Shown here piece after piece: positions 1 to 7,556 of a stretch of 10,511 bases of DNA. The DNA is taken from contig JAXJQF010000113.1 in assembly GCA_036311285.1 (NCBI GenBank), forward strand, positions 1-10,511, given 5' to 3'. Source of the stretch: JAXJQF01 sp036311285. Its GTDB lineage: Bacteria; Pseudomonadota; Gammaproteobacteria; Enterobacterales; Succinivibrionaceae. The notes beneath the pieces were generated by a model. That model searched no databases. It was not told the origin of the DNA and saw only the letters and a program-made list of their open reading frames with translations. How positions within the stretch are numbered: position 1 is the stretch's first letter; each line of letters begins with the position of its first letter. The position numbers were made by a program, and so were the translations under genes.

Positions 1-1
1 C

Positions 2-223
2 CACATCCATTTTCTTATTGGATACGATTGTACTGATTGCGTAGCTAATATCGTAAAAATTGTAAAGCAAAAGACTACCTATTTGTTATGGCAGAAATAT
101 AGTAGATATCTGTCTAAATGTTACTGGAAGAAAAAGATATTCTGGTCAGATAGTTATTTTGCTTGTAGCATAGGTGAAGTATCCACCGCTACTATTCAAA
201 GATATATAGAGACGCAAGGTTGA
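2..223 (+). CDS. tnpA: IS200/IS605-type Y1 transposase TnpA, C-terminal part (cut by window edge)
   Basis: This is the last 73 codons of a small HUH single-strand transposase, ending at TGA 221-223. The visible peptide opens with H-I-H followed by FLIGY, the HUH metal-binding motif of Y1 transposases. It ends with the family's characteristic tail WSDSYFACSIGEVSTATIQ, then RYIETQG. The tyrosine in the RYIE segment (visible residue 68) sits where the catalytic nucleophile lies in IS608/IS200 TnpA. Family members are about 130-150 residues, so roughly half is visible and the N-terminal beta strands lie outside. The reading frame shows no internal stop or frameshift, so this end is not visibly decayed. 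The enzyme would cut and rejoin single-stranded element ends through a 5'-phosphotyrosine. Family assignment is confident; whether the whole gene is intact cannot be told. Confidence 0.9.
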   Translation, partial: HIHFLIGYDCTDCVANIVKIVKQKTTYLLWQKYSRYLSKCYWKKKIFWSDSYFACSIGEVSTATIQRYIETQG

Positions 224-234
224 GAAAAAAAGAC

Positions 235-275
235 GGCTCTCATCCCACCACTCAAGAGTAATGGGGTTCCGAGCC
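235..275 (+). repeat. Right-end subterminal hairpin of the IS200/IS605-type element
   Basis: GGCTC at 235-239 pairs with GAGCC at 271-275. Inside it, ATCCCA at 242-247 pairs with TGGGGT at 262-267 (one T-G wobble), and ACTC/GAGT lies in the apex. The resulting interrupted stem-loop begins about 11 bases after the tnpA stop codon. Imperfect hairpins of this kind are what TnpA recognises on single-stranded ends. It is not followed by a T-run, so an intrinsic terminator is the less likely reading. Confidence 0.7.
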
Positions 276-553
276 CAGATTATTTTATGAAAACACATAA
301 AGTATCTCTCAATTTATAGATTTAGAAGCATTTATAAAGAGAACCTTTAATTGTTTCTCAATGGATATTTGATAAATTTTACACAAATTATTACAAAATT
401 TTATAAATGATAAGATCAAAAACACATTTTTAACATCAAACACAACTAAACATCCCTACTGTATGATATATTTCGCTAGATATTGTGTACGAATCTTGTT
501 TGAATTTTGTCACAAAAAATGCACTTTTCTTAGAATTAAATATCGTTTTAACT

Positions 554-569
554 ATCTTTTGCAAAAGAT
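554..569. promoter_or_regulatory. Perfect 16-bp palindrome upstream of the moxR-bat locus
   Basis: The sequence ATCTTTTGCAAAAGAT is identical to its own reverse complement over all 16 bases and lies 176 bases before the moxR start. A symmetric site of this size could be an operator for a dimeric regulator acting on the downstream locus. No regulator is identifiable. A chance dyad in AT-rich DNA remains possible, though the central TTTTGCAAAA with flanking ATC/GAT arms is longer than most chance dyads. Confidence 0.35.
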
Positions 570-637
570 TTGTAACAATTTTGGTTAAAAAATATACAAT
601 AAAAGCAATAAAATAGCATATTTTAAACAAAATATAG

Positions 638-665
638 TTAAAGATATTTTAAAAGAAAGTATAAT
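638..665 (+). promoter_or_regulatory. Candidate sigma70-type promoter for the moxR-bat locus
   Basis: A perfect -10 box TATAAT lies at 660-665, with a weak -35 (TTAAAG, 638-643, three of six matches) at a 16-base spacing. Transcription would start near 672, giving a leader of about 74 bases. An alternative pair is TTGTAA at 570-575 and TATACA at 593-598 with 17-base spacing. The DNA is so AT-rich that -10-like boxes are common, so this is only a candidate. Confidence 0.35.
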
Positions 666-745
666 AGAATTTTATTAATTGAATTTAAAACTTTACTGCT
701 TTAACAAGTAAATACGTAATATAGGTTATTTTAAAGGATTTACAC

Positions 746-1705
746 ATGTCCAACGATGCAATTTTAAAAGTACGCAACTATATGAATAAAAATATAGTTG
801 GCCAACCAGAATTAGTTGATGGTCTTTTAACTGCTCTTTTAGCTGATGGCCACATCTTAGTTGAAGGTCCTCCAGGTTTAGCAAAAACAAGAGCAATTAA
901 ACTTTTATCAGAATGTATTGAAGGTCGTTTCCATAGAATACAGTTCACTCCTGACTTATTACCTGCTGACTTAACTGGTACTGATATTTACCACCCACAG
1001 GATGGTTCATTTACATTCCAACCTGGTCCTCTATTCCACCACTTGTTATTAGCGGACGAAATCAACCGTGCTCCAGCTAAAGTTCAATCAGCTTTATTAG
1101 AAGCAATGGCAGAAAGACAAATTACAATTGGTCGTAAAACATACCAATTACCTGATTTATTCCTAGTAATGGCTACTCAAAACCCTCTAGAACAAGAAGG
1201 TACATACCCATTACCTGAAGCACAACTTGACCGTTTCATGTTACATTTACAATTAACATATCCAGATCAAGGTACAGAATTACAGATCTTAAGATTAAAT
1301 CACTTAGAAGCAAAACATGCTGCAAAGGAACAACCTCCTGTAATTTCTCAAACTGAATTATTTGAAGCTCGTAGAGAAATTTTAAGTGTAACAATTCCAG
1401 ATATCCTTGAAAGCTATATCATTAATTTAACAATGGCTACACGTAGACCATATAGTTATGATGGTACAGATTTAGCTCGTTGGATTAGTTGTGGTGTTTC
1501 TCCTCGTGCTACTATGGCGTTAGCAAACTGCTCTAGAGTAAAAGCATGGTTAGACGGAAGAAACTATGTTGCTCCAGAAGATATCCAATACTGTATTTAC
1601 CCTGTATTTAGACACCGTATCTTCTTAAGTATGGAAGCTGAAGCAGATAGAGTAGATGCTAATCGCGTAATTGAATTACTAACTAGAAAGGTTGTAGTTG
1701 GTTAA
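746..1705 (+). CDS. moxR: MoxR-family AAA+ ATPase (first gene of the Bat locus)
   Basis: This 319-residue protein is full length for the family. It has Walker A GPPGLAKT at residues 41-48, Walker B LLLADEIN at 100-107, sensor 1 ATQNP around N146, an arginine-finger segment AQLDRF ending near R163-F164, and a sensor 2-like SPRA near 252-255, followed by the helical lid domain. MoxR ATPases are cytoplasmic and are thought to remodel or activate VWA-domain partners, several of which are encoded just downstream (the DUF58, BatA and BatB proteins). The start is supported by AAGGA at 734-738, seven bases upstream. The gene is separated from the DUF58 gene by 94 bases holding a strong hairpin, whereas the rest of the locus is tightly packed. 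Family identity is very sure; the actual substrate is unknown. Confidence 0.95.
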   Translation: MSNDAILKVRNYMNKNIVGQPELVDGLLTALLADGHILVEGPPGLAKTRAIKLLSECIEGRFHRIQFTPDLLPADLTGTDIYHPQDGSFTFQPGPLFHHLLLADEINRAPAKVQSALLEAMAERQITIGRKTYQLPDLFLVMATQNPLEQEGTYPLPEAQLDRFMLHLQLTYPDQGTELQILRLNHLEAKHAAKEQPPVISQTELFEARREILSVTIPDILESYIINLTMATRRPYSYDGTDLARWISCGVSPRATMALANCSRVKAWLDGRNYVAPEDIQYCIYPVFRHRIFLSMEAEADRVDANRVIELLTRKVVVG

Positions 1706-1725
1706 TAAAAATTTATTATAAATTG

Positions 1726-1751
1726 TTTAAGCAGAGTTCACTCTGCTTAAA
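1726..1751 (+). promoter_or_regulatory. Strong intercistronic hairpin between moxR and the DUF58 gene
   Basis: TTAAGCAGAG at 1727-1736 and CTCTGCTTAA at 1741-1750 pair perfectly around the loop TTCA; T1726 and A1751 extend the stem to 11 bp. It starts 21 bases after the moxR stop codon. The following sequence (ATAGTTTATAAAA) is AT-rich but has no real T-run, so this is at best a leaky terminator. It may instead protect the 3' end of a processed moxR transcript or mark an RNA processing site. Either would give more MoxR than downstream Bat proteins; that is inference. Confidence 0.6.
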
Positions 1752-1799
1752 TAGTTTATAAAATATTGCTAAGTGATAACAACGAGAGAATAAACTAGA

Positions 1800-2690
1800 A
1801 TGTCTGTAGCTAATGGAATTGAACTAAGTTTTGAAGAACTTATACAAGTACCACCTCTAACTCAATTGTTACCAAATTCAATGGTTGCGAGTAAAAGATT
1901 TGGTATTCTACGCTCTATAAGTCGTGGTAGAGGTATGGAATTTTCAGAAGTTCGTGCATACCTTCCTGGTGACGACGTACGTAACATTGATTGGCGTATC
2001 ACTGCTCGAACAGGCAAGACATATACAAAAATGTTCCGTGAGGAAAGAGACAGAAACGTATATATTGTTCTTGACCTTGACCCTGCAATGTATTTTGGTT
2101 CTAAAGGTCAACTTAAGGCAAGATTAGCTTCTCTTATCGCAGCTTCATGCGCATGGCAAGCTTTTGAAATGAAAGATAAAGTAGCTGGAATGATCATTCA
2201 AGGAAACACACCAATCAGACATCAACCTGGTGGTGTTAGAAAAGATGTTCTTGCTTGGATTCAAAAGGTTTACAACGCTTATCAAGTAGGATTAAGAAGA
2301 GAGAACTTCGATTTTACTTTAGGCGATGGCATTAGATTATTAGTTAACACTGCAAGACCAGGTAGTGTATTCCATATTATCAGTGACTTCTACAGAGTTG
2401 ACGATAATGCATGGTTATACCTAAGAAGACTAAACAAATCTCATGTAGTTAGAACTTATCAAATTTATGACCAACTAGAAATGAATATAACAGGTAACGG
2501 TACAATCGGTATCGATACTGGTAATAATCATGGTTTCATCAGTTCATTGAATACCGACTTTGTTGAAAGCTATAAACGCATCGGTACGCACAGAATACAA
2601 AACATTGACAAGATTTTATCTGAATCTTCTCAAAGAAATATTTGTATTGACGTTGCAGACACTTTCCAAGAACAAAATAACGAGGAATAG
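1800..2690 (+). CDS. DUF58 domain protein of the MoxR/Bat locus
   Basis: This 296-residue protein carries the DUF58 signature. A GRGMEFSEVRAYLPGDD segment around residues 43-59 is followed by VRNIDWRITART, a conserved FREERD, and the hydrophobic strand VYIVLDLDPAM near 87-97. The remainder resembles a VWA-like fold, as is typical of DUF58 proteins. No signal peptide or membrane span is evident, so it is probably cytoplasmic. DUF58 genes almost always follow moxR, and the products are regarded as partners in the same complex. The start has a modest purine-rich site (GAGAG near 1784-1788, about 11 bases upstream). The 3' end carries GAGGA (2682-2686), the Shine-Dalgarno of the next gene, so the two are probably translationally linked. 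Molecular role is unknown. Confidence 0.9.
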   Translation: MSVANGIELSFEELIQVPPLTQLLPNSMVASKRFGILRSISRGRGMEFSEVRAYLPGDDVRNIDWRITARTGKTYTKMFREERDRNVYIVLDLDPAMYFGSKGQLKARLASLIAASCAWQAFEMKDKVAGMIIQGNTPIRHQPGGVRKDVLAWIQKVYNAYQVGLRRENFDFTLGDGIRLLVNTARPGSVFHIISDFYRVDDNAWLYLRRLNKSHVVRTYQIYDQLEMNITGNGTIGIDTGNNHGFISSLNTDFVESYKRIGTHRIQNIDKILSESSQRNICIDVADTFQEQNNEE

Positions 2691-2693
2691 CAA

Positions 2694-3152
2694 ATGGATT
2701 TTGATTTTTCGTTACTAAGAGAGATTCACGAAGGAGCACCACCAGTAGATGTATCATATTTTTGGATATGGTACCTGGTTGTTTTTGCTGTTTTATGTTT
2801 TGTTTTCTACTCTATTTATAGATTGATACCTTTATTCCAAGCTTACAGAAAACTTGTAAGCATTGATATGAATAAAGAAGCTTTTATCCCATTAGTAAAC
2901 TACTGGTTAAAAGAAACATCACTAATAATGTATCCAAGAGACACCGTGGCTCCTTTATACGGTTTAAATTGGTTAAGATTTTTAGATAAGACAGGCGGCA
3001 CCAATTTCGAAGCCTTCACAAATGCGTGGGAATTAGTAATTTATGATTATAAAAAAATCGAAGTACCTATGCACGAACGTAAGCTTTTAGTAAAAGAATG
3101 TAAGAAATGGTTATTCGCAAACATTAGGAGAAGAATATGGATACAACACTAA
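2694..3152 (+). CDS. DUF4381 family membrane protein of the Bat locus
   Basis: This is a 152-residue protein with one clear membrane span at about residues 23-42 (rich in F, V, L and W). The short N-terminal segment contains LLREIHEGAPPVDVSYFW, corresponding to the family's Ile-His plus proline region before the membrane. The tail is soluble and cytoplasmic, with WLKETSLIMYPRD and LNWLRFLDKTGG typical of DUF4381 proteins, which occur between the DUF58 and BatA genes in proteobacteria. It starts 3 bases after the DUF58 stop with GAGGA seven bases upstream of the ATG. Its end overlaps the next gene by 16 bases, indicating translational coupling. No catalytic motif is visible. Its role is probably structural or assembly-related within the membrane complex, by inference from position. 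Confidence 0.8.
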   Translation: MDFDFSLLREIHEGAPPVDVSYFWIWYLVVFAVLCFVFYSIYRLIPLFQAYRKLVSIDMNKEAFIPLVNYWLKETSLIMYPRDTVAPLYGLNWLRFLDKTGGTNFEAFTNAWELVIYDYKKIEVPMHERKLLVKECKKWLFANIRRRIWIQH

Positions 3153-4141
3153 CATTTGAGTCTTCAATATGGTGGGTATTCTTAATCCTTATGCTTCTTC
3201 CAATAGGTATTCGTTTCTTACCAGGAAAGAGCAAGAAGGATGAGTTTATTTACATCACTTCTTTACCACATCATCTTCCAAGCGAACCAAAGAAGAAAAT
3301 CTACCTAATTTTATCTGTAGCTTACTCAGCATGGATTTTCTTAATGATCGCCCTAATGCGCCCTGTTTACCATGATAAACCTATCATCATTAGCACAGAG
3401 CACAATGATTTTATCCTTGCTATAGACTTATCTGATTCTATGGAAATAAAAGATATGTATGATAAGGATAAAAAACTAGTTACTCGTCTTTCTGTTGTTA
3501 AAAACGAATTGAAAGATTTTATACATCATCGTATCAGAAGTAAGAATAATGACCGTATTGGGGTTATTTTATTTGCAGATAACGCATATATTCTTACACC
3601 TTTAACATTTGATAGACAATTGGTTTTAGATCTAATCGATGAAATTGACTTATCATTAGCAGGTCAATTAACAAATATTTCTGACGCTATAAATCTAGCG
3701 ATTCAACGTTTTGATGAAGCTAAGACTAACAAAAAGATTATGATCTTGTTGTCTGATGGTAAAAATACAACTGATGGTATGAATCCATTAGAAGCTGCCA
3801 ACAGTGCCAAAGATGCTGGTATGAAGATTTATACCATTGGTTTTGGTGGAGGAAGCATCACTATCAACAACAGAAATACTAAGGACATATTGGCAGATAC
3901 AAGTGCTGACTTAGATGAAACAACTTTAAGAGCTATCGCTGAAACAACTGATGGTATTTACTATAGAGCACGTGACGCACAGTCATTACAAAGTAAATAT
4001 AGAGAAATCAGCTTCCTAGAGCCTTCTGAAAATAGCGTTGAACATCATCAGCCAAAGGTTGAATTATATCATTGGCCGCTATTGATTTCTTTAATCCTTT
4101 CTGTTGCAACAGGTATTATTGTAAGGAGAGTAAATGGTTGA
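3137..4141 (+). CDS. batA: BatA-like VWA domain membrane protein
   Basis: This 334-residue protein has two N-terminal membrane spans (about residues 12-28 and 55-74, the second followed by RPV), then a VWA domain, then a C-terminal span near 314-328 ending in RRVNG. The metal-ion-dependent adhesion site is intact: DLSDS gives D97, S99 and S101, a threonine lies at 179 in QLTNISDAI, and the LLSDG aspartate is D207. This architecture matches BatA of the Bacteroides aerotolerance locus, where the VWA domain is anchored in the inner membrane. A conserved MoxR/VWA partnership is known for the family. Start support is AGGAG at 3126-3130, six bases before the ATG. It overlaps the upstream gene by 16 bases and batB by 8. 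A dozen residues after the MIDAS lie in a charged loop (KDMYDKDKK). Confidence 0.9.
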   Translation: MDTTLTFESSIWWVFLILMLLPIGIRFLPGKSKKDEFIYITSLPHHLPSEPKKKIYLILSVAYSAWIFLMIALMRPVYHDKPIIISTEHNDFILAIDLSDSMEIKDMYDKDKKLVTRLSVVKNELKDFIHHRIRSKNNDRIGVILFADNAYILTPLTFDRQLVLDLIDEIDLSLAGQLTNISDAINLAIQRFDEAKTNKKIMILLSDGKNTTDGMNPLEAANSAKDAGMKIYTIGFGGGSITINNRNTKDILADTSADLDETTLRAIAETTDGIYYRARDAQSLQSKYREISFLEPSENSVEHHQPKVELYHWPLLISLILSVATGIIVRRVNG

Positions 4142-5864
4142 TATAACTTTATTCCGTCCATGGTGGTTAATTTTATTATTATTACCATTAATCTTTGTTT
4201 ATTACGACTTCGCAAAGCATTATAAGCTTCAGAATTTTATTCGTGAAGACATAATAAACTACTTAATGCCTAAGAAGAGAAAAAAGATTTCTTTTGAAGA
4301 ATTACTAAAGGATCAAGAAGAAACTGAAGAGAAAGATGAAAATTCATCAAAGAACACTATCAGTAATGAAGAAAAAGAAGAACTTATTGCCAAACCAAAA
4401 CTATGGAAAAAATATGGATGGTTATTAGTTCCTTATGTACTTTGTGTAATTGCATTAACTGGTCCTGCTGTTCAAAACGAAACAAGATTATGGCAATCTG
4501 ATGAAAACTGGGTTTGGGTTGTTGACTCAAGTGCTTCTATGCTTGCAACAGACCTACAACCAAATCGTTTCCAAAGAGCAAGATACAGCTTAATTGAATT
4601 ATTAAATGCATCTAATACTCATAGAAAGATTGGTCTATTAGCTTATACTAGTGATTCATATGTAATTTCTCCTCCTACAGATGATCGCTCTACCCTATTG
4701 TTCTTCTTACAAGAATTACAACCAGAAATAATGCCTACTTATGGTTCAGAACCATTACAAGCATTAGAAAAAGCTGTATCTATCTTAGACAAAGATGACG
4801 AAAATCCAGGTAACATTCTTTTAGTATTAGATGATATTAAGGATCAAGTTCAAGCTGAAGAATTAATTACTTTCATCAACAACTGCAAATATCCTATTTA
4901 CATCTATGCAATTGGAACAAACATGGGTTCACCTATTCAAATTAACAACCAACACATTAAAGACAAGGAAGGAAAGACTGTAATGGCAAAGACTAACCTT
5001 GAGCTTATCCAAAAGGTTGCTAAGGCTACTAAGTCAAAGGTGTACTACGAGTTTGACGAAAACAACACCCCTAACCTTATATCAATGTACAACTATGAAC
5101 ATCCTAAGTATAAGGTTACAGAAAGAAGTAAGCATATTTATGTAGATAAAGGTTACTATTTTGCATACGCAGGTATTTTATGCTTGTTATGCTTTATAAG
5201 AAATTATTTCTTCTCATTCTTATTAATTGGTATGTTCACATTTGGTGCAACCTCTCTTGATAACAGAGCAATGGCTGCTGACAATAAAGAAGCTGTTACA
5301 TCTAATACTCAGAATGCAAATTTGGTTGACCATCCTAATGTAGAAACTATTAATTTCACTGACGAAGACATCAAGTTATACCCTAACGAATATGGTTACT
5401 ATTTATTTACAAAAGGTCAATATCAAGAAGCTCTTAAACATTTAACAGATCCTAGATGGAGAGGTAATGCTTATTATCGATTAAAGAGATATGACAAAGC
5501 GATTCAAGAATACCAAATTTTAGGTAATGACGCAGACGCAAAATATAACATTGGCAACTGCTTTGCTTTAATGCAAACTCCAAATTCATTAAATGACGCA
5601 ATCTTAGCTTATGACCAAGCAATTGAAATTGCAGGAGAACACAAGGATGCTCATTTTAATAAAAATGTTATCATCGAGTTCTTACGTAAAATTCGTGAAC
5701 AAGAAATGGCTAATGCGCAAGCTGCAAAATCAGAAGAAAATTCTATTCTAGGTATTTCCATGAGTTCTGTATTTGCACCAGAAGAAAAAGGAAATCTTTT
5801 ACAAAGAAGATTACTTTTACAACAAAAGAAAAGAAAAATCCCTACACCGGAGCAAACATGGTAA
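4134..5864 (+). CDS. batB: BatB-like VWA protein with C-terminal TPR region (BatB/BatC fusion type)
   Basis: This is a 576-residue protein. Membrane spans lie near residues 10-24, 95-112, 341-355 and 358-373. A VWA domain lies between spans 2 and 3, with MIDAS D131, S133 and S135 (DSSASM), T202 and D233. The third motif reads LDD where family members usually have TDG. After the last span come a periplasmic AMAA linker and a TPR-like region at about 418-510 (YYLFTKGQYQEALKHL, WRGNAYYRLKRYDKAIQEY, YNIGNCF). A basic tail follows (LLQRRLLL, then QQKKRK). This VWA+TPR form replaces separate BatB and BatC genes in proteobacteria. A long charged segment, about 47-90 (rich in K and E), lies between spans 1 and 2. 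AAGGAG at 4123-4128 supports the start; the gene overlaps batA by 8 bases and batD by 7. Confidence 0.88.
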   Translation: MVDITLFRPWWLILLLLPLIFVYYDFAKHYKLQNFIREDIINYLMPKKRKKISFEELLKDQEETEEKDENSSKNTISNEEKEELIAKPKLWKKYGWLLVPYVLCVIALTGPAVQNETRLWQSDENWVWVVDSSASMLATDLQPNRFQRARYSLIELLNASNTHRKIGLLAYTSDSYVISPPTDDRSTLLFFLQELQPEIMPTYGSEPLQALEKAVSILDKDDENPGNILLVLDDIKDQVQAEELITFINNCKYPIYIYAIGTNMGSPIQINNQHIKDKEGKTVMAKTNLELIQKVAKATKSKVYYEFDENNTPNLISMYNYEHPKYKVTERSKHIYVDKGYYFAYAGILCLLCFIRNYFFSFLLIGMFTFGATSLDNRAMAADNKEAVTSNTQNANLVDHPNVETINFTDEDIKLYPNEYGYYLFTKGQYQEALKHLTDPRWRGNAYYRLKRYDKAIQEYQILGNDADAKYNIGNCFALMQTPNSLNDAILAYDQAIEIAGEHKDAHFNKNVIIEFLRKIREQEMANAQAAKSEENSILGISMSSVFAPEEKGNLLQRRLLLQQKKRKIPTPEQTW

Positions 5865-7498
5865 AGTTTAAATTTATAATTTCATCATTATTGATGTTTT
5901 GTTTATGTAGCTTTTGCATTGTTGCTCACAATGACGCAATTGCTAACACTAAAACTACAACATTTAAAGTAGCTACTGATAAGTCAGAACTTGTTAAAGA
6001 TGAAGATTTCCATATCTTCTTTGAAGTTACGACATCTTTTACATTAGATATCAATGACTTAGATACTACTCCTTTATTTAATGATTTCTATGTAGGTAAT
6101 ATTGATTTCAAGGTTATAAATTCAAATAACAAGTTAAATACTTACAAGTGGATTATTCCAATAATACCTTTAAAGCAAGGTATTATCAAAGTGCCTAAGT
6201 TAGACTTTAAAAACCACCCTAGTCTAAAGACACCTAACTTTGAATTAAAAATCAACCCTAATAACAGTGCTGTTAATGATAATTCAAAGTTAAAGAAATT
6301 AATTAAAACTCACCTACGTAGTAAGAAAATTATAAAAGGGCAGTTTGCTCTATACCGTGTAGAGATCGAACTTAACCCAGATATTCGTATTGAAACAATC
6401 ACTCCTCCAAGTGCTAAAGGCGCTAAGGTTGAATTATTTGCTGAAAGAACTATTAGTAGTGCTAGAGCAGGGAAAAAGTTCCATAAGACGTTAATTAGAG
6501 AATATAAGATTATCTTCAACGAAGCTGGTAAAATTATAGTTAAGTCTCCAGCTATACATGGTATTATATCTCAAAAGAATAAATCCTTTATTCAAAAGTC
6601 TGACGATATTCAACTCGATGTTGTGAAAGCTCAAAAACCAGGTTATGTAACCGAAAGTTTAAGTATTACAAGTAAATGGACTCCAAATGAAAATGAAATT
6701 TCAGTTGGTACCCCTATTACTAGAACAATTACAATTAGAGGTACAAATATCTCTTTAAGTCAATTACCTCATGTACCATTACCAAAACTTGAAAATTTTG
6801 ATAGCTATCAAGATGACATTAAGGAATCTGAAAAGATTTTGAAAAATCATCAATTTATAGCAACAAGAACTATCAACCAAGTTTTTGTTCCTAAAAAGAA
6901 CCATACTACATTTGAAGTAAACGACATTCCAGTTAACTGGGTTAACCCAAATAACAATCAACAAAGTACTTCTTATATTACTGGTAAGAGAATTGAAATT
7001 AATGGTTTTAGTTTTAACGATTTCATACCAAGAGATCCAAAACAAACTACATACATCATTATTTCAATCATATCAATCATTGCTTTAATTGTATTTGGTA
7101 TTTACAGCTATATTTGGTATCGCCAACGTTGGGGAATCTATGCCTATATCCATAACTTTGTTGACAATACTATTTACTGGAAAAACTTCAAGAAGGGATG
7201 GAACAACAACGACCCATTCCAATCTCGTAGAGCTTTATTAGAATGGGGTCAAAAGAGATGGCCAAATCTTACAATAGTTGGTGTAAACAATTTACCGTTC
7301 TATCACAACATTGAAGAAGAAGCGAAGAAACTTTCTGAAGCATGTTGGTCCCCTAACCACTCACAATGGAACGGAAAAACTTTATATAAACTAGTTAGTA
7401 AGAATAAAAATTACAAGAAACCGAAAGCAAAGAAAGGAATCAATCCTTACGGTTTGAATGGCGAAATCTATGAAACCGTTCAACAAAAGATGAAGTAA
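5858..7498 (+). CDS. batD: BatD-like protein with periplasmic domain and cytoplasmic tail
   Basis: This 546-residue protein has an N-terminal signal sequence with hydrophobic core at about 6-22; cleavage is plausible after A23 or after AIA at 27-29. A large, beta-rich, lysine-rich periplasmic region follows to about residue 395. A single membrane span lies at about 399-421 (rich in I, ending YIWY, then RQRW). The cytoplasmic tail of about 125 residues includes RRALLEWGQKRWPNLTI and a W-x-G-x-x-L-Y segment. This tail matches the C-terminal domain of gammaproteobacterial BatD proteins and is longer than that of Bacteroides BatD. It is the last gene of the locus, starts within the end of batB (7-base overlap) with GGAG five bases before ATG, and is followed within 20 bases by an intrinsic terminator. 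The N-terminal domains are weakly conserved, so identity rests on architecture and position. Confidence 0.85.
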   Translation: MVKFKFIISSLLMFCLCSFCIVAHNDAIANTKTTTFKVATDKSELVKDEDFHIFFEVTTSFTLDINDLDTTPLFNDFYVGNIDFKVINSNNKLNTYKWIIPIIPLKQGIIKVPKLDFKNHPSLKTPNFELKINPNNSAVNDNSKLKKLIKTHLRSKKIIKGQFALYRVEIELNPDIRIETITPPSAKGAKVELFAERTISSARAGKKFHKTLIREYKIIFNEAGKIIVKSPAIHGIISQKNKSFIQKSDDIQLDVVKAQKPGYVTESLSITSKWTPNENEISVGTPITRTITIRGTNISLSQLPHVPLPKLENFDSYQDDIKESEKILKNHQFIATRTINQVFVPKKNHTTFEVNDIPVNWVNPNNNQQSTSYITGKRIEINGFSFNDFIPRDPKQTTYIIISIISIIALIVFGIYSYIWYRQRWGIYAYIHNFVDNTIYWKNFKKGWNNNDPFQSRRALLEWGQKRWPNLTIVGVNNLPFYHNIEEEAKKLSEACWSPNHSQWNGKTLYKLVSKNKNYKKPKAKKGINPYGLNGEIYETVQQKMK

Positions 7499-7517
7499 AA
7501 TCTTCCTATACTGATAG

Positions 7518-7556
7518 CAACGTGAGTAAATTTAACAATTTCTCACGTTGTTTTTT
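7518..7556 (+). terminator. Rho-independent terminator of the moxR-bat locus
   Basis: CAACGTGAG (7518-7526) pairs perfectly with CTCACGTTG (7542-7550). A further AAATT/AATTT pairing inside the loop leaves the apex TAAC. Six T residues follow at 7551-7556. It begins 19 bases after the batD stop codon. Confidence 0.92.

Larger units (their letters stand above)
1..275 (+). mobile_element. 3' end of an IS200/IS605-family insertion sequence
   Basis: The interval combines the tnpA 3' end with a downstream subterminal hairpin, the usual right-end organisation of IS200/IS605 elements, which lack terminal inverted repeats. The 5' end is outside the window. The exact right cleavage site is not determinable here, since these elements make no target duplication; it is probably within a few tens of bases after 275. 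No accessory tnpB/IscB gene follows within the window. Confidence 0.75.
276..745. other. Non-coding AT-rich spacer between the IS end and the moxR-bat locus
   Basis: I find no convincing gene in this stretch. The only longer reading frame (minus strand, 436-630) encodes a low-complexity peptide in very AT-rich DNA and has no recognisable family. The spacer holds a perfect 16-bp palindrome at 554-569 and candidate promoter boxes near 570-665 (listed separately). The IS right boundary probably falls in its first few tens of bases. Confidence 0.6.

Noticed and set aside
235..275. Hairpin read as an intrinsic terminator for tnpA
   Set aside because: There is no T-run on the 3' side; position and shape fit an IS200/IS605 right-end hairpin better.
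436..630. Minus-strand open frame of 64 codons in the spacer before moxR
   Set aside because: The peptide is low complexity (mainly F, I, K, T), lies in very AT-rich DNA and resembles no family; open frames of this length are expected by chance here.
5380..5700. Separate BatC (TPR) gene
   Set aside because: The TPR region is in one continuous frame with the BatB VWA domain and has no stop or start between them, so it is a fused domain.
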